DNA from: Aquabacter sp040049275
Lineage (GTDB): Bacteria > Pseudomonadota > Alphaproteobacteria > Rhizobiales > Xanthobacteraceae
NCBI RefSeq assembly: GCF_040049275.1
Contig: NZ_JBDZDT010000004.1
Coordinates: 496,001 to 560,000, forward strand
Direction of reading: 5' to 3'
DNA: 64,000 nt
Shown piece after piece: positions 45,716 to 55,075 of this stretch. Position 1 is the stretch's first letter. Each line of letters begins with the position of its first letter. Under the pieces are notes generated by a model. It was not told the DNA's origin. It did no database searches and saw only the letters and a program-made list of their open reading frames with translations. The translations under genes were made by a program, and so were the position numbers.

Positions 45716-46671
45716 TTCCCCGCCCCGTCGAGGCGCACCGTCACCGGCTGGCCGGGACGGGCGGTGGAGGGATCGCGCGGTCGCGCTTCGATGAGATAGA
45801 CGAGCTTGGAGCGCTCCTCGCGGCTATAGATGACCGGCGGGGTATACTCTGCCGCGTCCGAGATGAAGCGCACCTCCGCAATCATGGGCGGGCAGCCGTC
45901 GCACGAGACCGAGACCGGTGCCCCTAGCGCGACCTTGGGCAGCAGGGTCTCCGGCACGAAGAAGCGCACCTTCACGAGCCCCGGCGGCAGCAGGGAGGCG
46001 ACCGGCTTGCCCTCCGGCACCAGTTCGCCCACGCGGAAATAGAGGGTCTGGACGGTGGCATCGTCAGGCGCCTTCAACGCGCGGCGGTCGAGCCGCACCT
46101 GCGCGGCGTCGCGGTTCGCCTGCGCTTGCCGCACGGCGCCCTCGGCGGCGGCGATGTCCTCCAGGCGCGCGGCGATGCGGCCCACATCGATCTGGCGGCG
46201 CACCTCGTCCAGGCTCGCCTGGTTCTGGTCGTACTGGTGCTGGGCGTTGTCGAGGTTCGCCTGGGAGGAGGCGCCCTTGGGAACCAGGGATTTCTGGCGC
46301 TCCAATTCGATGCGCGAGAGGTCGAGGGCGGCGTTCGCGCGCCGCTCCGTGGCCTGGAGGACGGCGATCTCCTCCGGCCGCTGCTGGGCCGCCTTCGCCT
46401 TGTCGAGTCGCGCCTCCGCCTCCGCCAGCGCCGCCTTGGCGGCGGCAAGGTCGGCGCGCTGGACGTCGTCCTCCAGGGTGGCGATCACCTGCCCGGCCTT
46501 GACCTGCGTGCCCTCGCGCACGGGCAGCGTCAGCACGCGGCCGGCTTCCTGGGGGCCGATATAAAGGAGGTCGCCCTCCACATAGCCGGAGAATTCATTC
46601 GTCGGCTGGCGGTCGCAGGCGGCGAGAAGGCAGGTGGCGAGGATTGCCAGGGCAAAACGGGAGGGCTTCAT
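45712..46671 (-). CDS. HlyD-family adaptor, probable lipoprotein
   Basis: A 319-residue adaptor. The signal ends LAILATCLLAACDRQ, a lipobox with the lipidated Cys, so it is probably anchored by lipid rather than a helix. A barrel YIGPQEAGRVLTLPVREGTQ, an alpha-hairpin rich in Ala/Glu/Gln and a closing barrel follow. This pattern fits the YbhG/YhiI group that works with ABC-2 exporters. Its ATG overlaps the tetR stop (four bases). Confidence 0.88.
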   Translation of the reverse strand: MKPSRFALAILATCLLAACDRQPTNEFSGYVEGDLLYIGPQEAGRVLTLPVREGTQVKAGQVIATLEDDVQRADLAAAKAALAEAEARLDKAKAAQQRPEEIAVLQATERRANAALDLSRIELERQKSLVPKGASSQANLDNAQHQYDQNQASLDEVRRQIDVGRIAARLEDIAAAEGAVRQAQANRDAAQVRLDRRALKAPDDATVQTLYFRVGELVPEGKPVASLLPPGLVKVRFFVPETLLPKVALGAPVSVSCDGCPPMIAEVRFISDAAEYTPPVIYSREERSKLVYLIEARPRDPSTARPGQPVTVRLDGAGK

Positions 46672-47318
46672 GGCGCTCGTCCCCCCAGACCACGCAGCAG
46701 CACCTCCATATAGGCGTGGATGAAAGCGCGGGCGTCGAGTGGAGATAAATGGCCGAACACGCTGTTCCACACCACTGACGTGAGCGCCGGGGCGAACACC
46801 ATCTGCGGGAAGCGCATCGCCGCGTCCGAAGTGATCTCGCCGCGCGCGAGGCCGCGCTCCATCACCGCGCGGATGAGCGCCATGCCGCGCGAGACCACTT
46901 CGCGGTGATGGAAGGTGGCAAGTTCGGGAAAGCGCGGCCCCTCGGCGATCATGAGGCGCATGATGCCGCTTCCCGGCCCTTCGAGAATGCGCGAGATCAA
47001 CATGTCCGCGATCAGGGCGAGCAGTTCGCGCGTCTCGCCCTGGAAATTGGGAAGCAGGCCGGCGGCGTCCGCCAGGACCGGGCTGATCGTGTCCTTCACG
47101 ATCGCCTCGAACAGCGCCTGCTTGTGCGGGAAATAGAGATAGAGCGTGCCCTTGGCGATGCCCGCCGCGCGGGCCACGTCCTCCAGGCGGGTGGCCCCGA
47201 ACCCGTGCTGCGAGAAGGTGTCGAGGGCGGCGGCCAGGATCGCCGCGCGCCGGGCTTCGCGCTCCTTGGCGCCGAGAGCCGGCTTGGCCCTGCGGGGCTT
47301 TTTCTCCTCGCCAGACAT
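46668..47318 (-). CDS. TetR family regulator of the downstream exporter
   Basis: A 216-residue TetR protein with the HTH LEDVARAAGIAKGTLYLYFP. The start at 47318 has GAGG five bases upstream. An ATG at 47351 is in frame but lies in the operator palindrome (47334-47349) and is rejected. Gene order tetR-adaptor-ATPase-permease resembles the cecR-ybhGF... locus of enterics, which handles drug export. It likely represses this operon. Confidence 0.9.
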   Translation of the reverse strand: MSGEEKKPRRAKPALGAKEREARRAAILAAALDTFSQHGFGATRLEDVARAAGIAKGTLYLYFPHKQALFEAIVKDTISPVLADAAGLLPNFQGETRELLALIADMLISRILEGPGSGIMRLMIAEGPRFPELATFHHREVVSRGMALIRAVMERGLARGEITSDAAMRFPQMVFAPALTSVVWNSVFGHLSPLDARAFIHAYMEVLLRGLGGRAP

Positions 47319-47333
47319 GTAAGCCTCATGAAC

Positions 47334-47349
47334 GACTGACCAGTCAGTC
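47334..47349. promoter_or_regulatory. TetR operator upstream of the exporter operon
   Basis: GACTGACCAGTCAGTC: perfect seven-base arms around a central CA, 16 bases upstream of the TetR start. The GACTGAC half-site is common in operators of TetR/AcrR-type regulators. Confidence 0.75.
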
Positions 47350-47575
47350 ATTACCTTAAATGAGCAAACGCCGGAGATGGAAGCCGGTTCCCAGCGCGGC
47401 CCGCTGGCTGGAGCGTGGCCGATACAGAAATGTGTAGCTATTCTCGTTGGGAGAGCGCCTGCGGAAGCGAAAACTCTGCTAAAACTGCCGCCGCGATCGG
47501 CCGGCTGGAGACGGTCGGGACCGCATGCGGCGGGGCGCTCCGGGCCGGAAGGCCGGTGCAGGAAGACGGTGGAGG

Positions 47576-49939
47576 ATGGTGTCTGACACGTCAGAGATCA
47601 TGGTAGAGCGGTCCGCGACACCTGAAGGCTCCCGTCCTCGTTCCGCCGCGGAAGACATGTCTCCTCTTCAGCCTTTCCCTGCGTCAGGCCTTTCCCGCGA
47701 CCTGGCGCACGGGAGCCTGTCATCCGGCCAGCGGGCATGGCGCCGCCTTTGCCTGCGCCATCCCGCCCTCGGCAAGCTGGACCGCCGCCTGAGGGCGCTC
47801 TGGGACATGGCGCGCCTGCGCCGCTCCGGCGCGTTCGATGACGCCTGGTACGTGGCAAGATATCCGGACGTCGCCCAAAGCGGCCTCACGCCCCTTGCCC
47901 ATTATGTCCGCAAGGGCGCCTGGGAAGGCCGCCGCCCCCGGGCCGATTTCGACCCGCTCCATTATCTCAGCATCCACGAGGACGTCGCTGCGAGCGGCGT
48001 CGAGCCCTTCACCCATTATGTCCTCTTCGGGCAGAGCGAGGGCCGGGCCGCCGCGCCCGGCAGCCAGATCCTGTCGGAACTGGCCGAGCGGCGCCGGGCA
48101 CGGCCGGAGGGCGATGCGGGACCGGAAGGCTGGTACGGCGCCCGGCCGCTGCTGCAAAGCGAGCATTTTCCCCATCTGCGCCCCGCCGCCGGCCCGTTCG
48201 TCGTGCATCTGCCGCAAGGCTCCGGCGCGCCGGAGGGTGCGGGAGGCGGCAACGACTGGCATATGCGGCTCGGGCCGGTGGACCTGCTGCAGGAGCGCAT
48301 CGCCACCCGGCAGCCGCCGCCGCACCTCGCGCCGAGCGCGGCATCGCCCACGTTTTCCCTCGTCACGGTCTTCACTGGAGACCGCGCCGGCTTTGCGCGC
48401 TCAGCGGGTTGGGTCGGGGCCTTGCTGGCGGAGGAAAAGCGACGCAGGGAGGTCGCGCGCGTCCACTGGATCGTGCTGAACGACGATCCCGCCTGCGGGC
48501 AGGACGAGCTCGAAGCAGTGCTCCCCCGCGACGTGCGCGCGGTGACGACGCTCATCTCGGACGGTCGCCGCAGGGGTGTGTCGGCGCGGCGCAATGAGGG
48601 CGCCGCCGTGGCCCGCGGGGATTTCCTCCTGTTCCTGGACGCCGGAGACGCACTGGCGCCCGACGCCCTGCGCATCCTCTCTTCCTACATCGCCGCCTTC
48701 CCCCTCTGCCGCTGCATCTGCGCGGGCTTCCTGGAGCTGGGGCGCGATGGCCGCCCGCTGGCACGGCAGGACCGGCTGCTCGATGCCTCCGAGCTGCTCA
48801 GTCATCCGGCAGGCGCCGGCGCGCTGGCGGCCGTTCGCAAGGATCTCATCGCCGGGCTCGGGGGCTTCGATGCCCGGTTCGAGCAGGCGGCATCCTATGA
48901 GCTGATGTTGCGGACCGCTTTGCAGGAGCCGATTCTGTCGATCCCGGAGCCCCTGCTGGGGCGGAGCGCCGGCCGGACGGCGGGGGAGGGCGTTGCCGGC
49001 CAGGCCATTGAGGCCGTGCGCATCGCCGCCCTGCGGGCCCTCGTGGACGATCGGTGGCCGGAGCCGCCGCGCCCGGAAATCCCGCACCCGCCGATCGAAC
49101 GGGGCCTTTGCCTGGTGCGCACCCAGGGGCGGCGCCCCGAACTGCTCTCCCAGGCGCTCATGTCCATCTACGGGCAGGCGGAGCCTCTGGTGGCGGCCGT
49201 CATCGTCCATGGCGATGCCGAGACCTTCGAGCGCGTGTGCGCCACCGCGCCCAAGAAGGAGGGGGCGGTGGTGTTCCTCCACGCCGCCGATACCAGCCGC
49301 CGCCGCGGCCATCCCTGGAATGTGGGACTCGATTATCTGGAGCAGCAGCGGGACCAGTACCAGTATCTCTGCTTCCTCGATGACGACGACATCTATTACC
49401 CGCACTTCACCCAGCGCATGGTGGAGGCGTTCCGCCAGACCGGGGCGGATGTGGTCTACGCCCTCGCGAACCGGCGCACGCCGGGCGGCGTGTCCGAGGC
49501 GTCCCATATGCCGCTGCCCATCAGCTGCCTCGTGGCCGGAAACTTCATCCCCACCAACAGTTACGCGCTCCGCACCGGCATTCTGGTGGGCTCGGGCATC
49601 CGGGTCCTGGAGGACGTTGATTATTTCGAGGATTGGGACTTCCTCGTCTCGCTGCTCGCCACCGGCTGCCGCTTCCACCTCGTGCCCGAGGCGGTGGGCG
49701 AGTTCCTGCTGATCGGCGACGGCAATTCCCTCTCCAAGCGGGACCCCGCCCATCACGCCTGGTGCCTCAGCCTTCTCCTGGCATGGGGCGGGAAGGTGGC
49801 GGGGCACCTCGGCATGGGCCGCTTCTATCGCGACCTCCTGGATTTCGATTTCCGGGACGGCGCCGCGCGGCACCCGTCTCCGGGCGGGCACCTGATCCTG
49901 GCGAAAAAGCAGTTCCTGAGGGCCGGCGGCGCGGTATGA
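47576..49939 (+). CDS. Large glycosyltransferase with two GT2-like domains
   Basis: A 787-residue cytoplasmic-type protein. Residues about 80-160 hold two copies of a motif seen in rhizobial surface-sugar enzymes (WYVARYPDVAQSGLTPLAHY and HYLSIHEDVAASGVEPFTHY). A first GT2-like domain follows (RGVSARRNEGAAVARGDFLL then LDAGDALAPDALRI) and a second near the C-terminus (SIYGQAEPLVAAVIVHGDAE, LCFLDDDDIYYPHFTQRM, with an intact DDDD-type metal site). In the first domain the metal motif is DAGD, so it may be less active. It probably makes cell-surface polysaccharide. The ATG at 47576 is tentative; one at 47597 is also possible. Confidence 0.78.
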   Translation: MVSDTSEIMVERSATPEGSRPRSAAEDMSPLQPFPASGLSRDLAHGSLSSGQRAWRRLCLRHPALGKLDRRLRALWDMARLRRSGAFDDAWYVARYPDVAQSGLTPLAHYVRKGAWEGRRPRADFDPLHYLSIHEDVAASGVEPFTHYVLFGQSEGRAAAPGSQILSELAERRRARPEGDAGPEGWYGARPLLQSEHFPHLRPAAGPFVVHLPQGSGAPEGAGGGNDWHMRLGPVDLLQERIATRQPPPHLAPSAASPTFSLVTVFTGDRAGFARSAGWVGALLAEEKRRREVARVHWIVLNDDPACGQDELEAVLPRDVRAVTTLISDGRRRGVSARRNEGAAVARGDFLLFLDAGDALAPDALRILSSYIAAFPLCRCICAGFLELGRDGRPLARQDRLLDASELLSHPAGAGALAAVRKDLIAGLGGFDARFEQAASYELMLRTALQEPILSIPEPLLGRSAGRTAGEGVAGQAIEAVRIAALRALVDDRWPEPPRPEIPHPPIERGLCLVRTQGRRPELLSQALMSIYGQAEPLVAAVIVHGDAETFERVCATAPKKEGAVVFLHAADTSRRRGHPWNVGLDYLEQQRDQYQYLCFLDDDDIYYPHFTQRMVEAFRQTGADVVYALANRRTPGGVSEASHMPLPISCLVAGNFIPTNSYALRTGILVGSGIRVLEDVDYFEDWDFLVSLLATGCRFHLVPEAVGEFLLIGDGNSLSKRDPAHHAWCLSLLLAWGGKVAGHLGMGRFYRDLLDFDFRDGAARHPSPGGHLILAKKQFLRAGGAV

Positions 49940-49998
49940 TACGCTGTATGGGCGCGCCAGCCGGATGAGGCTGGCCGGAGCCGCTTAAGGCCGCCGGC

Positions 49999-50475
49999 AT
50001 GACCGAACAGCCTTCAGGACCATCGACTTGCGTGTCCAGGATCATCAAGGCCCGGCCGGAAGAGGTCTACGGGGCCTTCCTGGACCCGGCCGCGCTCGTG
50101 GCCTGGCTCCCGCCGGCGGAGATGACGGGCGAAATCCACGCCTTCGACGGCAGGGTAGGCGGCGGATACCGCATGTCGCTGTTCTATCCCCCACACGAAC
50201 GCTTCTTCCACGGCAAGACGGCGGAGAAGGAAGACAGGGTCGACGTACGGTTCCTGGAACTGGTGCCGGGGCAGAGGATCGTCGAAGCGGTCAATTTCAT
50301 CACGTCCGATCCCGCCTTCATGGGCGAAATGACCATGACCGCCACCTTCGAGCCCGTGCCCGGCGGAACACGGGTGAGCCTCCTGTTTGAAAACCTGCCG
50401 CCGGGCGTGCGGCCGCAGGACAATGAGGTGGGCTCGCGCCTGTCGCTGGACCAGCTCGCGCGGCGCTTCGGCTAG
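49999..50475 (+). CDS. SRPBCC/AHSA1-like protein
   Basis: A 158-residue START-fold protein of the AHSA1/activator-of-Hsp90-like group (IIKARPEEVYGAFLDPAALV then WLPPAEMTG, and later GGTRVSLLFENLPPGVRPQD). Such proteins bind hydrophobic ligands or act as polyketide-cyclase-like folds; the substrate is unknown. It starts 59 bases after the glycosyltransferase and ends before a family A repeat. Confidence 0.85.
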   Translation: MTEQPSGPSTCVSRIIKARPEEVYGAFLDPAALVAWLPPAEMTGEIHAFDGRVGGGYRMSLFYPPHERFFHGKTAEKEDRVDVRFLELVPGQRIVEAVNFITSDPAFMGEMTMTATFEPVPGGTRVSLLFENLPPGVRPQDNEVGSRLSLDQLARRFG

Positions 50476-50520
50476 GTTCAAAGAACGTTGGGAAATACGC
50501 GGGCTGGCCGCTTCTTCCAC

Positions 50521-50616
50521 CGTCATGGCCGGGCTTGTCCCGGCCATCCACGGGGCTCCGCCGGGCACAGCTTAAGAGATAGACGTGGATGCCCGGGACA
50601 AGCCCGGGCATGACGG
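50521..50616. repeat. Intergenic palindromic repeat, family A, copy 5
   Basis: CGTCATGGCCGGGCTTGTCC and GGACAAGCCCGGGCATGACG. Same length class as copies 1 and 4. It sits between the SRPBCC gene and the metal-transport operon. Confidence 0.88.
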
Positions 50617-50763
50617 CAGCTTGCTGCCAGAGCGCGCAATCCGGAACCGCCCGCGCATGTGCGGAATCCTGCCTCTGACACCCACTCCTTCGCCGCATGC
50701 CGGGGCCGGGCCACACTCTTTTTTGCGAATAAGTTGCGTTAGCGATCGAGGCATGCCAGTTTG

Positions 50764-50780
50764 TTGCAACTCGTTCGCAA
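50764..50780. promoter_or_regulatory. Candidate metalloregulator site upstream of sit operon
   Basis: TTGCAACTCGTTCGCAA, an imperfect palindrome 18 bases before the binding-protein ATG, with a related TTGCGAATAAGTTGCG about 40 bases upstream (from 50723). Both resemble Fur/Mur-type manganese boxes controlling sit operons in rhizobia. Recognised by pattern only. Confidence 0.4.
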
Positions 50781-50797
50781 GTGCAAGTGAGGTCCCG

Positions 50798-51721
50798 ATG
50801 TTCGGCCGGCGCTCTTTTCTGACGGGATTGACCCTGGCGGCGCTCGCCGCCGCCGGGACGGGAGCCTTCGCGCAAGGCGCGCCCAAGCCAAAATTCAAGG
50901 CGGTGACCACCTTCACCGTCATCGCCGACATGGCGCAGAACGTGGCGGGCGACGCGGCCGTGGTGGAATCCATCACCAAGCCTGGCGCCGAGATCCACAA
51001 TTACCAGCCGACCCCCGGCGATATCCTGAAAGCCCAGGATGCCGACCTCGTGCTGTGGAACGGGCTGAACCTGGAATTGTGGTTCGAGAAGTTCTTCCGG
51101 CGCCTGAAGAATGTGCCGAGCGTGGTGGTGAGCGAGGGCATCGACCCCATGGGCATTACGGAGGGCCCTTATAACGGCAAGCCCAATCCCCATGCCTGGA
51201 TGTCGCCGCAGAATGCCTTGATCTACGTGGACAATATCCGCGACGCCTTCGTGAAGTACGATCCGGCCAATGCCGAGACCTACAAGAAGAATGCGGAAGC
51301 CTATAAGGCAAAGATCACCGCCGCCATCGCGCCCATCCGCGCCCGGATCGACGAGATCCCGGCCGAGAAGCGCTGGCTGGTGACGAGCGAGGGCGCCTTC
51401 TCCTACCTCGCCCGCGATTTCGGCCTGAAGGAGCTGTATCTCTGGCCCATCAATGCGGACCAGCAGGGCACCCCCCAGCAGGTGCGCAAGGTGATCGATG
51501 CCGTGAAGGCCAACCACATCCCCGTCGTGTTCAGCGAGAGCACGGTCTCCGCTGATCCGGCGAAGCAGGTGGCTCGCGAGACCGGCGCGCGTTATGGCGG
51601 CGTGCTCTATGTGGACAGCCTCTCCCCGCCGGACGGGCCGACGCCCACTTATGCGGACCTCTTGAAGGTCACCTCCGACACGGTGGCGGACGGGCTCTCG
51701 GGCAAGGGCGTCTCGCAATGA
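50798..51721 (+). CDS. sitA: Mn/Fe ABC transporter binding protein, SitA-like
   Basis: A 307-residue cluster A-I binding protein. The signal is RRSFLTGLTLAALAAAGTGA (possible Tat). Metal ligands of the family are recognisable: H67 (GAEIHNYQPT), H132 (NPHAWMSPQNA), E198 (VTSEGAFSYLA) and D273 (LYVDSLS). A GAGG ribosome-binding site precedes the start. Order sitABCD and His/His/Glu/Asp ligands favour manganese or iron over zinc. It is the first gene of the operon. Confidence 0.9.
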   Translation: MFGRRSFLTGLTLAALAAAGTGAFAQGAPKPKFKAVTTFTVIADMAQNVAGDAAVVESITKPGAEIHNYQPTPGDILKAQDADLVLWNGLNLELWFEKFFRRLKNVPSVVVSEGIDPMGITEGPYNGKPNPHAWMSPQNALIYVDNIRDAFVKYDPANAETYKKNAEAYKAKITAAIAPIRARIDEIPAEKRWLVTSEGAFSYLARDFGLKELYLWPINADQQGTPQQVRKVIDAVKANHIPVVFSESTVSADPAKQVARETGARYGGVLYVDSLSPPDGPTPTYADLLKVTSDTVADGLSGKGVSQ

Positions 51722-52578
51722 ACGCGCCCGCCTTCGCGCGGCAGGCGGTGGAGGCGGACGGCATCCGCGTTTCAGGCGTCACCGTCACCTATCGCAACGG
51801 CCACACCGCCCTCACCGACGCCTCCTTCGCAATCCCGACGGGCACCATCACTGCCCTGGTGGGCGTGAACGGCTCGGGCAAGTCGACCCTGTTCAAAGCC
51901 ATCATGGGCTTCGTGCGGGCCTCGAAGGGGGACATCTCCATCCTCGGCCTGCCGGTGAACGCTGCGCTGAAGCAGAATTGCGTCGCCTACGTGCCCCAGA
52001 GCGAGGAGGTGGACTGGACCTTCCCCGTTCTGGTGGAGGACGTGGTGATGATGGGCCGCTACGGCCGCATGAACATGCTGCGCATCCCCCGCGCCGCCGA
52101 CCACGAAGCGGTGGCGGCCGCGCTCGCTCGCGTCGGCATGTCCGATTTCCGCCAGCGCCAGATCGGCGAACTCTCCGGCGGGCAGAGGAAGCGCGTGTTC
52201 CTCGCCCGCGCGCTGGCCCAGGACGCTCGCGTGATCCTGCTGGACGAGCCCTTCACCGGCGTGGACGTGAAGACCGAGGAAGCCATCATCTCCCTGCTGC
52301 GCGGCCTGCGCGAGGAGGGGAAGGTGATGCTGGTCTCCACCCACGATCTTGGCTCCATCCCCGAATTCTGCGACCGCACGGTGCTTTTGAAGCGCACCGT
52401 TCTCGCCTCCGGCCTCACCTCGGAAGTGTTCACCCAGGCGAACCTGGAGCGCGCCTTCGGCGGCGTGCTGCGCCACATGACGCTGGGCACCGGCGCCAAT
52501 GCCGTGGACATGATCTCCGACGATGAGCGCCCGTTGCTGCTCCCCGCGGAAGACACTCAGCGGCGCGCGCCCAAATGA
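51718..52578 (+). CDS. sitB: Mn/Fe ABC transporter ATPase, SitB-like
   Basis: A 286-residue ATPase. Walker A is GVNGSGKST, the signature is LSGGQRKRVFLARAL, and Walker B is VILLDEPFTGVDVK with the switch STHDLGS. Its start overlaps the sitA stop and its stop overlaps sitC. The C-terminal tail after the ATPase core (AFGGVLRHMTLGTGANAVDM) is family-typical. Confidence 0.93.
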   Translation: MNAPAFARQAVEADGIRVSGVTVTYRNGHTALTDASFAIPTGTITALVGVNGSGKSTLFKAIMGFVRASKGDISILGLPVNAALKQNCVAYVPQSEEVDWTFPVLVEDVVMMGRYGRMNMLRIPRAADHEAVAAALARVGMSDFRQRQIGELSGGQRKRVFLARALAQDARVILLDEPFTGVDVKTEEAIISLLRGLREEGKVMLVSTHDLGSIPEFCDRTVLLKRTVLASGLTSEVFTQANLERAFGGVLRHMTLGTGANAVDMISDDERPLLLPAEDTQRRAPK

Positions 52579-53438
52579 GCGTCCTCCTCGAGCCCTTCGC
52601 CTATTCCTACATGGTGAACGCCATGTGGGTGAGCGCGCTGGTGGGCGCGGTCTGCGCGTTCCTCTCGGCCTATCTCATGCTGAAGGGCTGGTCACTCATC
52701 GGCGATGCCCTCTCCCATTCCATCGTGCCCGGTGTGGCCGGGGCCTACATGCTGGGCCTGCCCTTCTCGCTCGGCGCCTTCTTCTCCGGCGCGCTGGCGG
52801 CGGGGGCCATGCTGTTCCTCAACCAGCGCACGCGGCTGAAGGAGGACACCATTATCGGCCTCATCTTCACCTCCTTCTTCGGGCTCGGCCTGTTCATGGT
52901 CTCGCTCTCGCCCACCTCCGTGAACATCCAGACCATCATCCTCGGCAACATCCTCGCCATCACGCCGGAGGACACGCTCCAGCTCGCCATCATCGGCTTC
53001 GTCTCGCTGGCCATCCTCTCCTTGAAATGGAAGGACCTGATGGTGACCTTCTTCGATGAGAGCCATGCCCGCTCCATTGGCCTCAATCCGGCCTTCCTGA
53101 AGGGCCTGTTCTTCACTTTGCTTTCCGCCTGTACGGTGGCGGCATTGCAGACGGTGGGGGCCTTCCTCGTGGTCGCCATGGTGGTGACGCCCGGCGCCAC
53201 CGCCTATCTCCTCACCGACCGCTTTCCCCGCCTCATCCTGCTGGCGGTGGCCATCGGCGCGCTCACCTCCTTCTTCGGCGCCTACATCTCCTATTTCCTC
53301 GACGGCGCCACCGGCGGCGTCATCGTCGTGCTGCAGACCCTGCTGTTCCTGACCGCCTTCATCTTCGCCCCCAAGCACGGCCTTCTCGCCGCCCGCCGCC
53401 GCGCCGCGGACGCGCTCGAAAACCCCGAGGCGGCCTGA
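52575..53438 (+). CDS. sitC: Mn/Fe ABC transporter permease, SitC-like
   Basis: A 287-residue ABC-3 family permease with about eight hydrophobic segments (FLSAYLMLKGWSLIGDALSH and LSACTVAALQTVGAFLVVAM are typical). It overlaps the ATPase by four bases and is followed three bases later by a second, related permease. Confidence 0.93.
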   Translation: MSVLLEPFAYSYMVNAMWVSALVGAVCAFLSAYLMLKGWSLIGDALSHSIVPGVAGAYMLGLPFSLGAFFSGALAAGAMLFLNQRTRLKEDTIIGLIFTSFFGLGLFMVSLSPTSVNIQTIILGNILAITPEDTLQLAIIGFVSLAILSLKWKDLMVTFFDESHARSIGLNPAFLKGLFFTLLSACTVAALQTVGAFLVVAMVVTPGATAYLLTDRFPRLILLAVAIGALTSFFGAYISYFLDGATGGVIVVLQTLLFLTAFIFAPKHGLLAARRRAADALENPEAA

Positions 53439-53441
53439 GCC

Positions 53442-54278
53442 ATGGACGCGTTGCTCCTCCCCTTCCAGTTCGACTTCATCCGCTATGCGCTGATCATCTC
53501 GGTGCTTGTGGCGGTGCCCACCGCTCTGCTCTCCTGCTTCCTGGTGCTGAAGGGCTGGTCGCTCATGGGCGATGCCATCTCCCACGCCATCCTGCCGGGT
53601 GTGGTGGTGGCCTATATCGTCGGCGCGCCGCTGGCGGTGGGCGCCTTCTCCGCCGGCATGGCCTGTGCGCTGCTCACGGGATACCTGAAAGCCAATTCGC
53701 GGGTGAAGCAGGACACTGTCATGGGCGTCGTGTTCTCCGGCATGTTCGGCCTCGGCATCGTGCTCTACACGCGCATCCAATCGGACGTGCATCTCGACCA
53801 CATCCTGTTCGGCGACATGCTGGGCATCGACGTGCCTGACATCATCGAGAGCGGCGTCATCGCTTTGGTGGCCGGCGGCCTGCTTCTCTTCAAATGGCGC
53901 GATCTGCTGCTCCACGCCTTCGATCCCATCCAGGCGAAGGTCTCGGGGCTTCCCGTGAACCTCCTCCATTACGGGTTGCTCGCCATTCTCTCCCTCACCA
54001 TCGTGGGGGCGCTGAAAGCGGTGGGCATCATCCTCGCCATCGCCATGCTCATCGCGCCGGGGGCCATCGCCTTCCTCATCACCCGGTCTTTCGGTGCCAT
54101 GCTGGTCTGGTCCGTGGGCATCGCGGTCTCCGCCTCGCTCGGGGGCGTCTATCTCTCCTTCTTCCTGGACAGCGCGCCTGCCCCCACCATCGTGCTGCTG
54201 ATGACCGTGGCCTTCATCGCCGCCTTCGGCCTTTCCACCTGGCGCGTGCGCCGGGCGGAGGCCGGCACCACAGGGTAG
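53442..54278 (+). CDS. sitD: Mn/Fe ABC transporter permease, SitD-like
   Basis: A 278-residue ABC-3 permease, visibly a paralogue of the preceding gene (LVLKGWSLMGDAISHAILPG against MLKGWSLIGDALSHSIVPG). It forms a heterodimeric channel with SitC. Last gene of the operon. Confidence 0.93.
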   Translation: MDALLLPFQFDFIRYALIISVLVAVPTALLSCFLVLKGWSLMGDAISHAILPGVVVAYIVGAPLAVGAFSAGMACALLTGYLKANSRVKQDTVMGVVFSGMFGLGIVLYTRIQSDVHLDHILFGDMLGIDVPDIIESGVIALVAGGLLLFKWRDLLLHAFDPIQAKVSGLPVNLLHYGLLAILSLTIVGALKAVGIILAIAMLIAPGAIAFLITRSFGAMLVWSVGIAVSASLGGVYLSFFLDSAPAPTIVLLMTVAFIAAFGLSTWRVRRAEAGTTG

Positions 54279-54294
54279 GGCGCGGTATCTTTAT

Positions 54295-54321
54295 ACATTA
54301 CTAGATATAGATAAGTAATGT
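54295..54321. terminator. AT-rich inverted repeat after sitD
   Basis: ACATTACT and AGTAATGT (8 bp) separated by 11 bases, 17 bases after the sitD stop, in an unusually AT-rich patch (54285-54360). It may be a weak terminator or a regulator site for the next gene. The remaining gap up to 54538 holds no gene I can support. Confidence 0.35.
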
Positions 54322-54538
54322 TGCCTTATGGATTGTTTGGCAGTAATCCGTATACTGTTGTTGTGGCAGTATTTATGCTGTAGCTTGGCTGGAAGTAGCA
54401 GGGCTCATTGAGCTTTTTCCGATGAGTCCACTGAGGCATCCGGGGAGGGTGCCGAGCGGTTTCGGAGTGGTTGTGCCGCGCACGCGGCCCGGCGGGGTGC
54501 CTCGCTCCAAGAAGATCAAGAACAGGCAGGAGATGGAC

Positions 54539-55030
54539 ATGTCCGACGCCACCACCCACTCCGATCAGCATGCAAAGCTTGGCGACGAGAGCTTCATGTC
54601 GGCGGACGACCTGCGCGCCTACATGACCGAGGTGGAGCTTGCAAAAGCCTCCCGCCAGCTCGATTCCATGGACCGGGCCGAGAAGGCGCGCCAGGAGATG
54701 GCGAAGAAGCTCGCCGAGCCCATCGACGTCACGCCCGAGAAGATCGCCGAGGTGACGCGCAACCTCGTCTCCAAGATCAAGGCGGCGGCGCAGCGGGGCG
54801 AGACCGAGCTGATGGTCATGCGCTTCCCCAACACCCTGTGCACCGACAAGGGGCGCGCCATCAACAACAGCGTGGAGGGATGGCCGGACACCCTCACGGG
54901 CCGCCCCCGCCAGGCCTACGAATTCTGGCGCGACCACCTGAAGCCCGCAAACTACAAGCTGAGGGCCATGATCATCGACTGGCCGCACGGCATGCCCGGC
55001 GATGTGGGCTTCTATCTGAGCTGGGCGTGA
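54539..55030 (+). CDS. Conserved-looking protein of unknown function next to PPK2
   Basis: A 163-residue soluble protein. The N-terminal half is helical and charged (LRAYMTEVELAKASRQLDSM then EKARQEMAKKLAEPI), and the C-terminal half contains MVMRFPNTLCTDKGRAINN and RPRQAYEFWRDHLKP. The ATG at 54539 has AGGAG six bases upstream; ATGs at 54533 and 54422 are less suitable. No family was recognised. It is 45 bases ahead of the PPK2 gene, so probably co-transcribed. Confidence 0.7.
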   Translation: MSDATTHSDQHAKLGDESFMSADDLRAYMTEVELAKASRQLDSMDRAEKARQEMAKKLAEPIDVTPEKIAEVTRNLVSKIKAAAQRGETELMVMRFPNTLCTDKGRAINNSVEGWPDTLTGRPRQAYEFWRDHLKPANYKLRAMIIDWPHGMPGDVGFYLSWA

Positions 55031-55075
55031 TCCGCGCCTTGAGGGGCAGGGGCCGTTCCCAAGAGGGCATCTTAC

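Noticed and set aside
47319..47351. Longer TetR start at 47351
   Set aside because: It would place the initiation codon inside the operator palindrome; the start at 47318 has a better ribosome-binding site.
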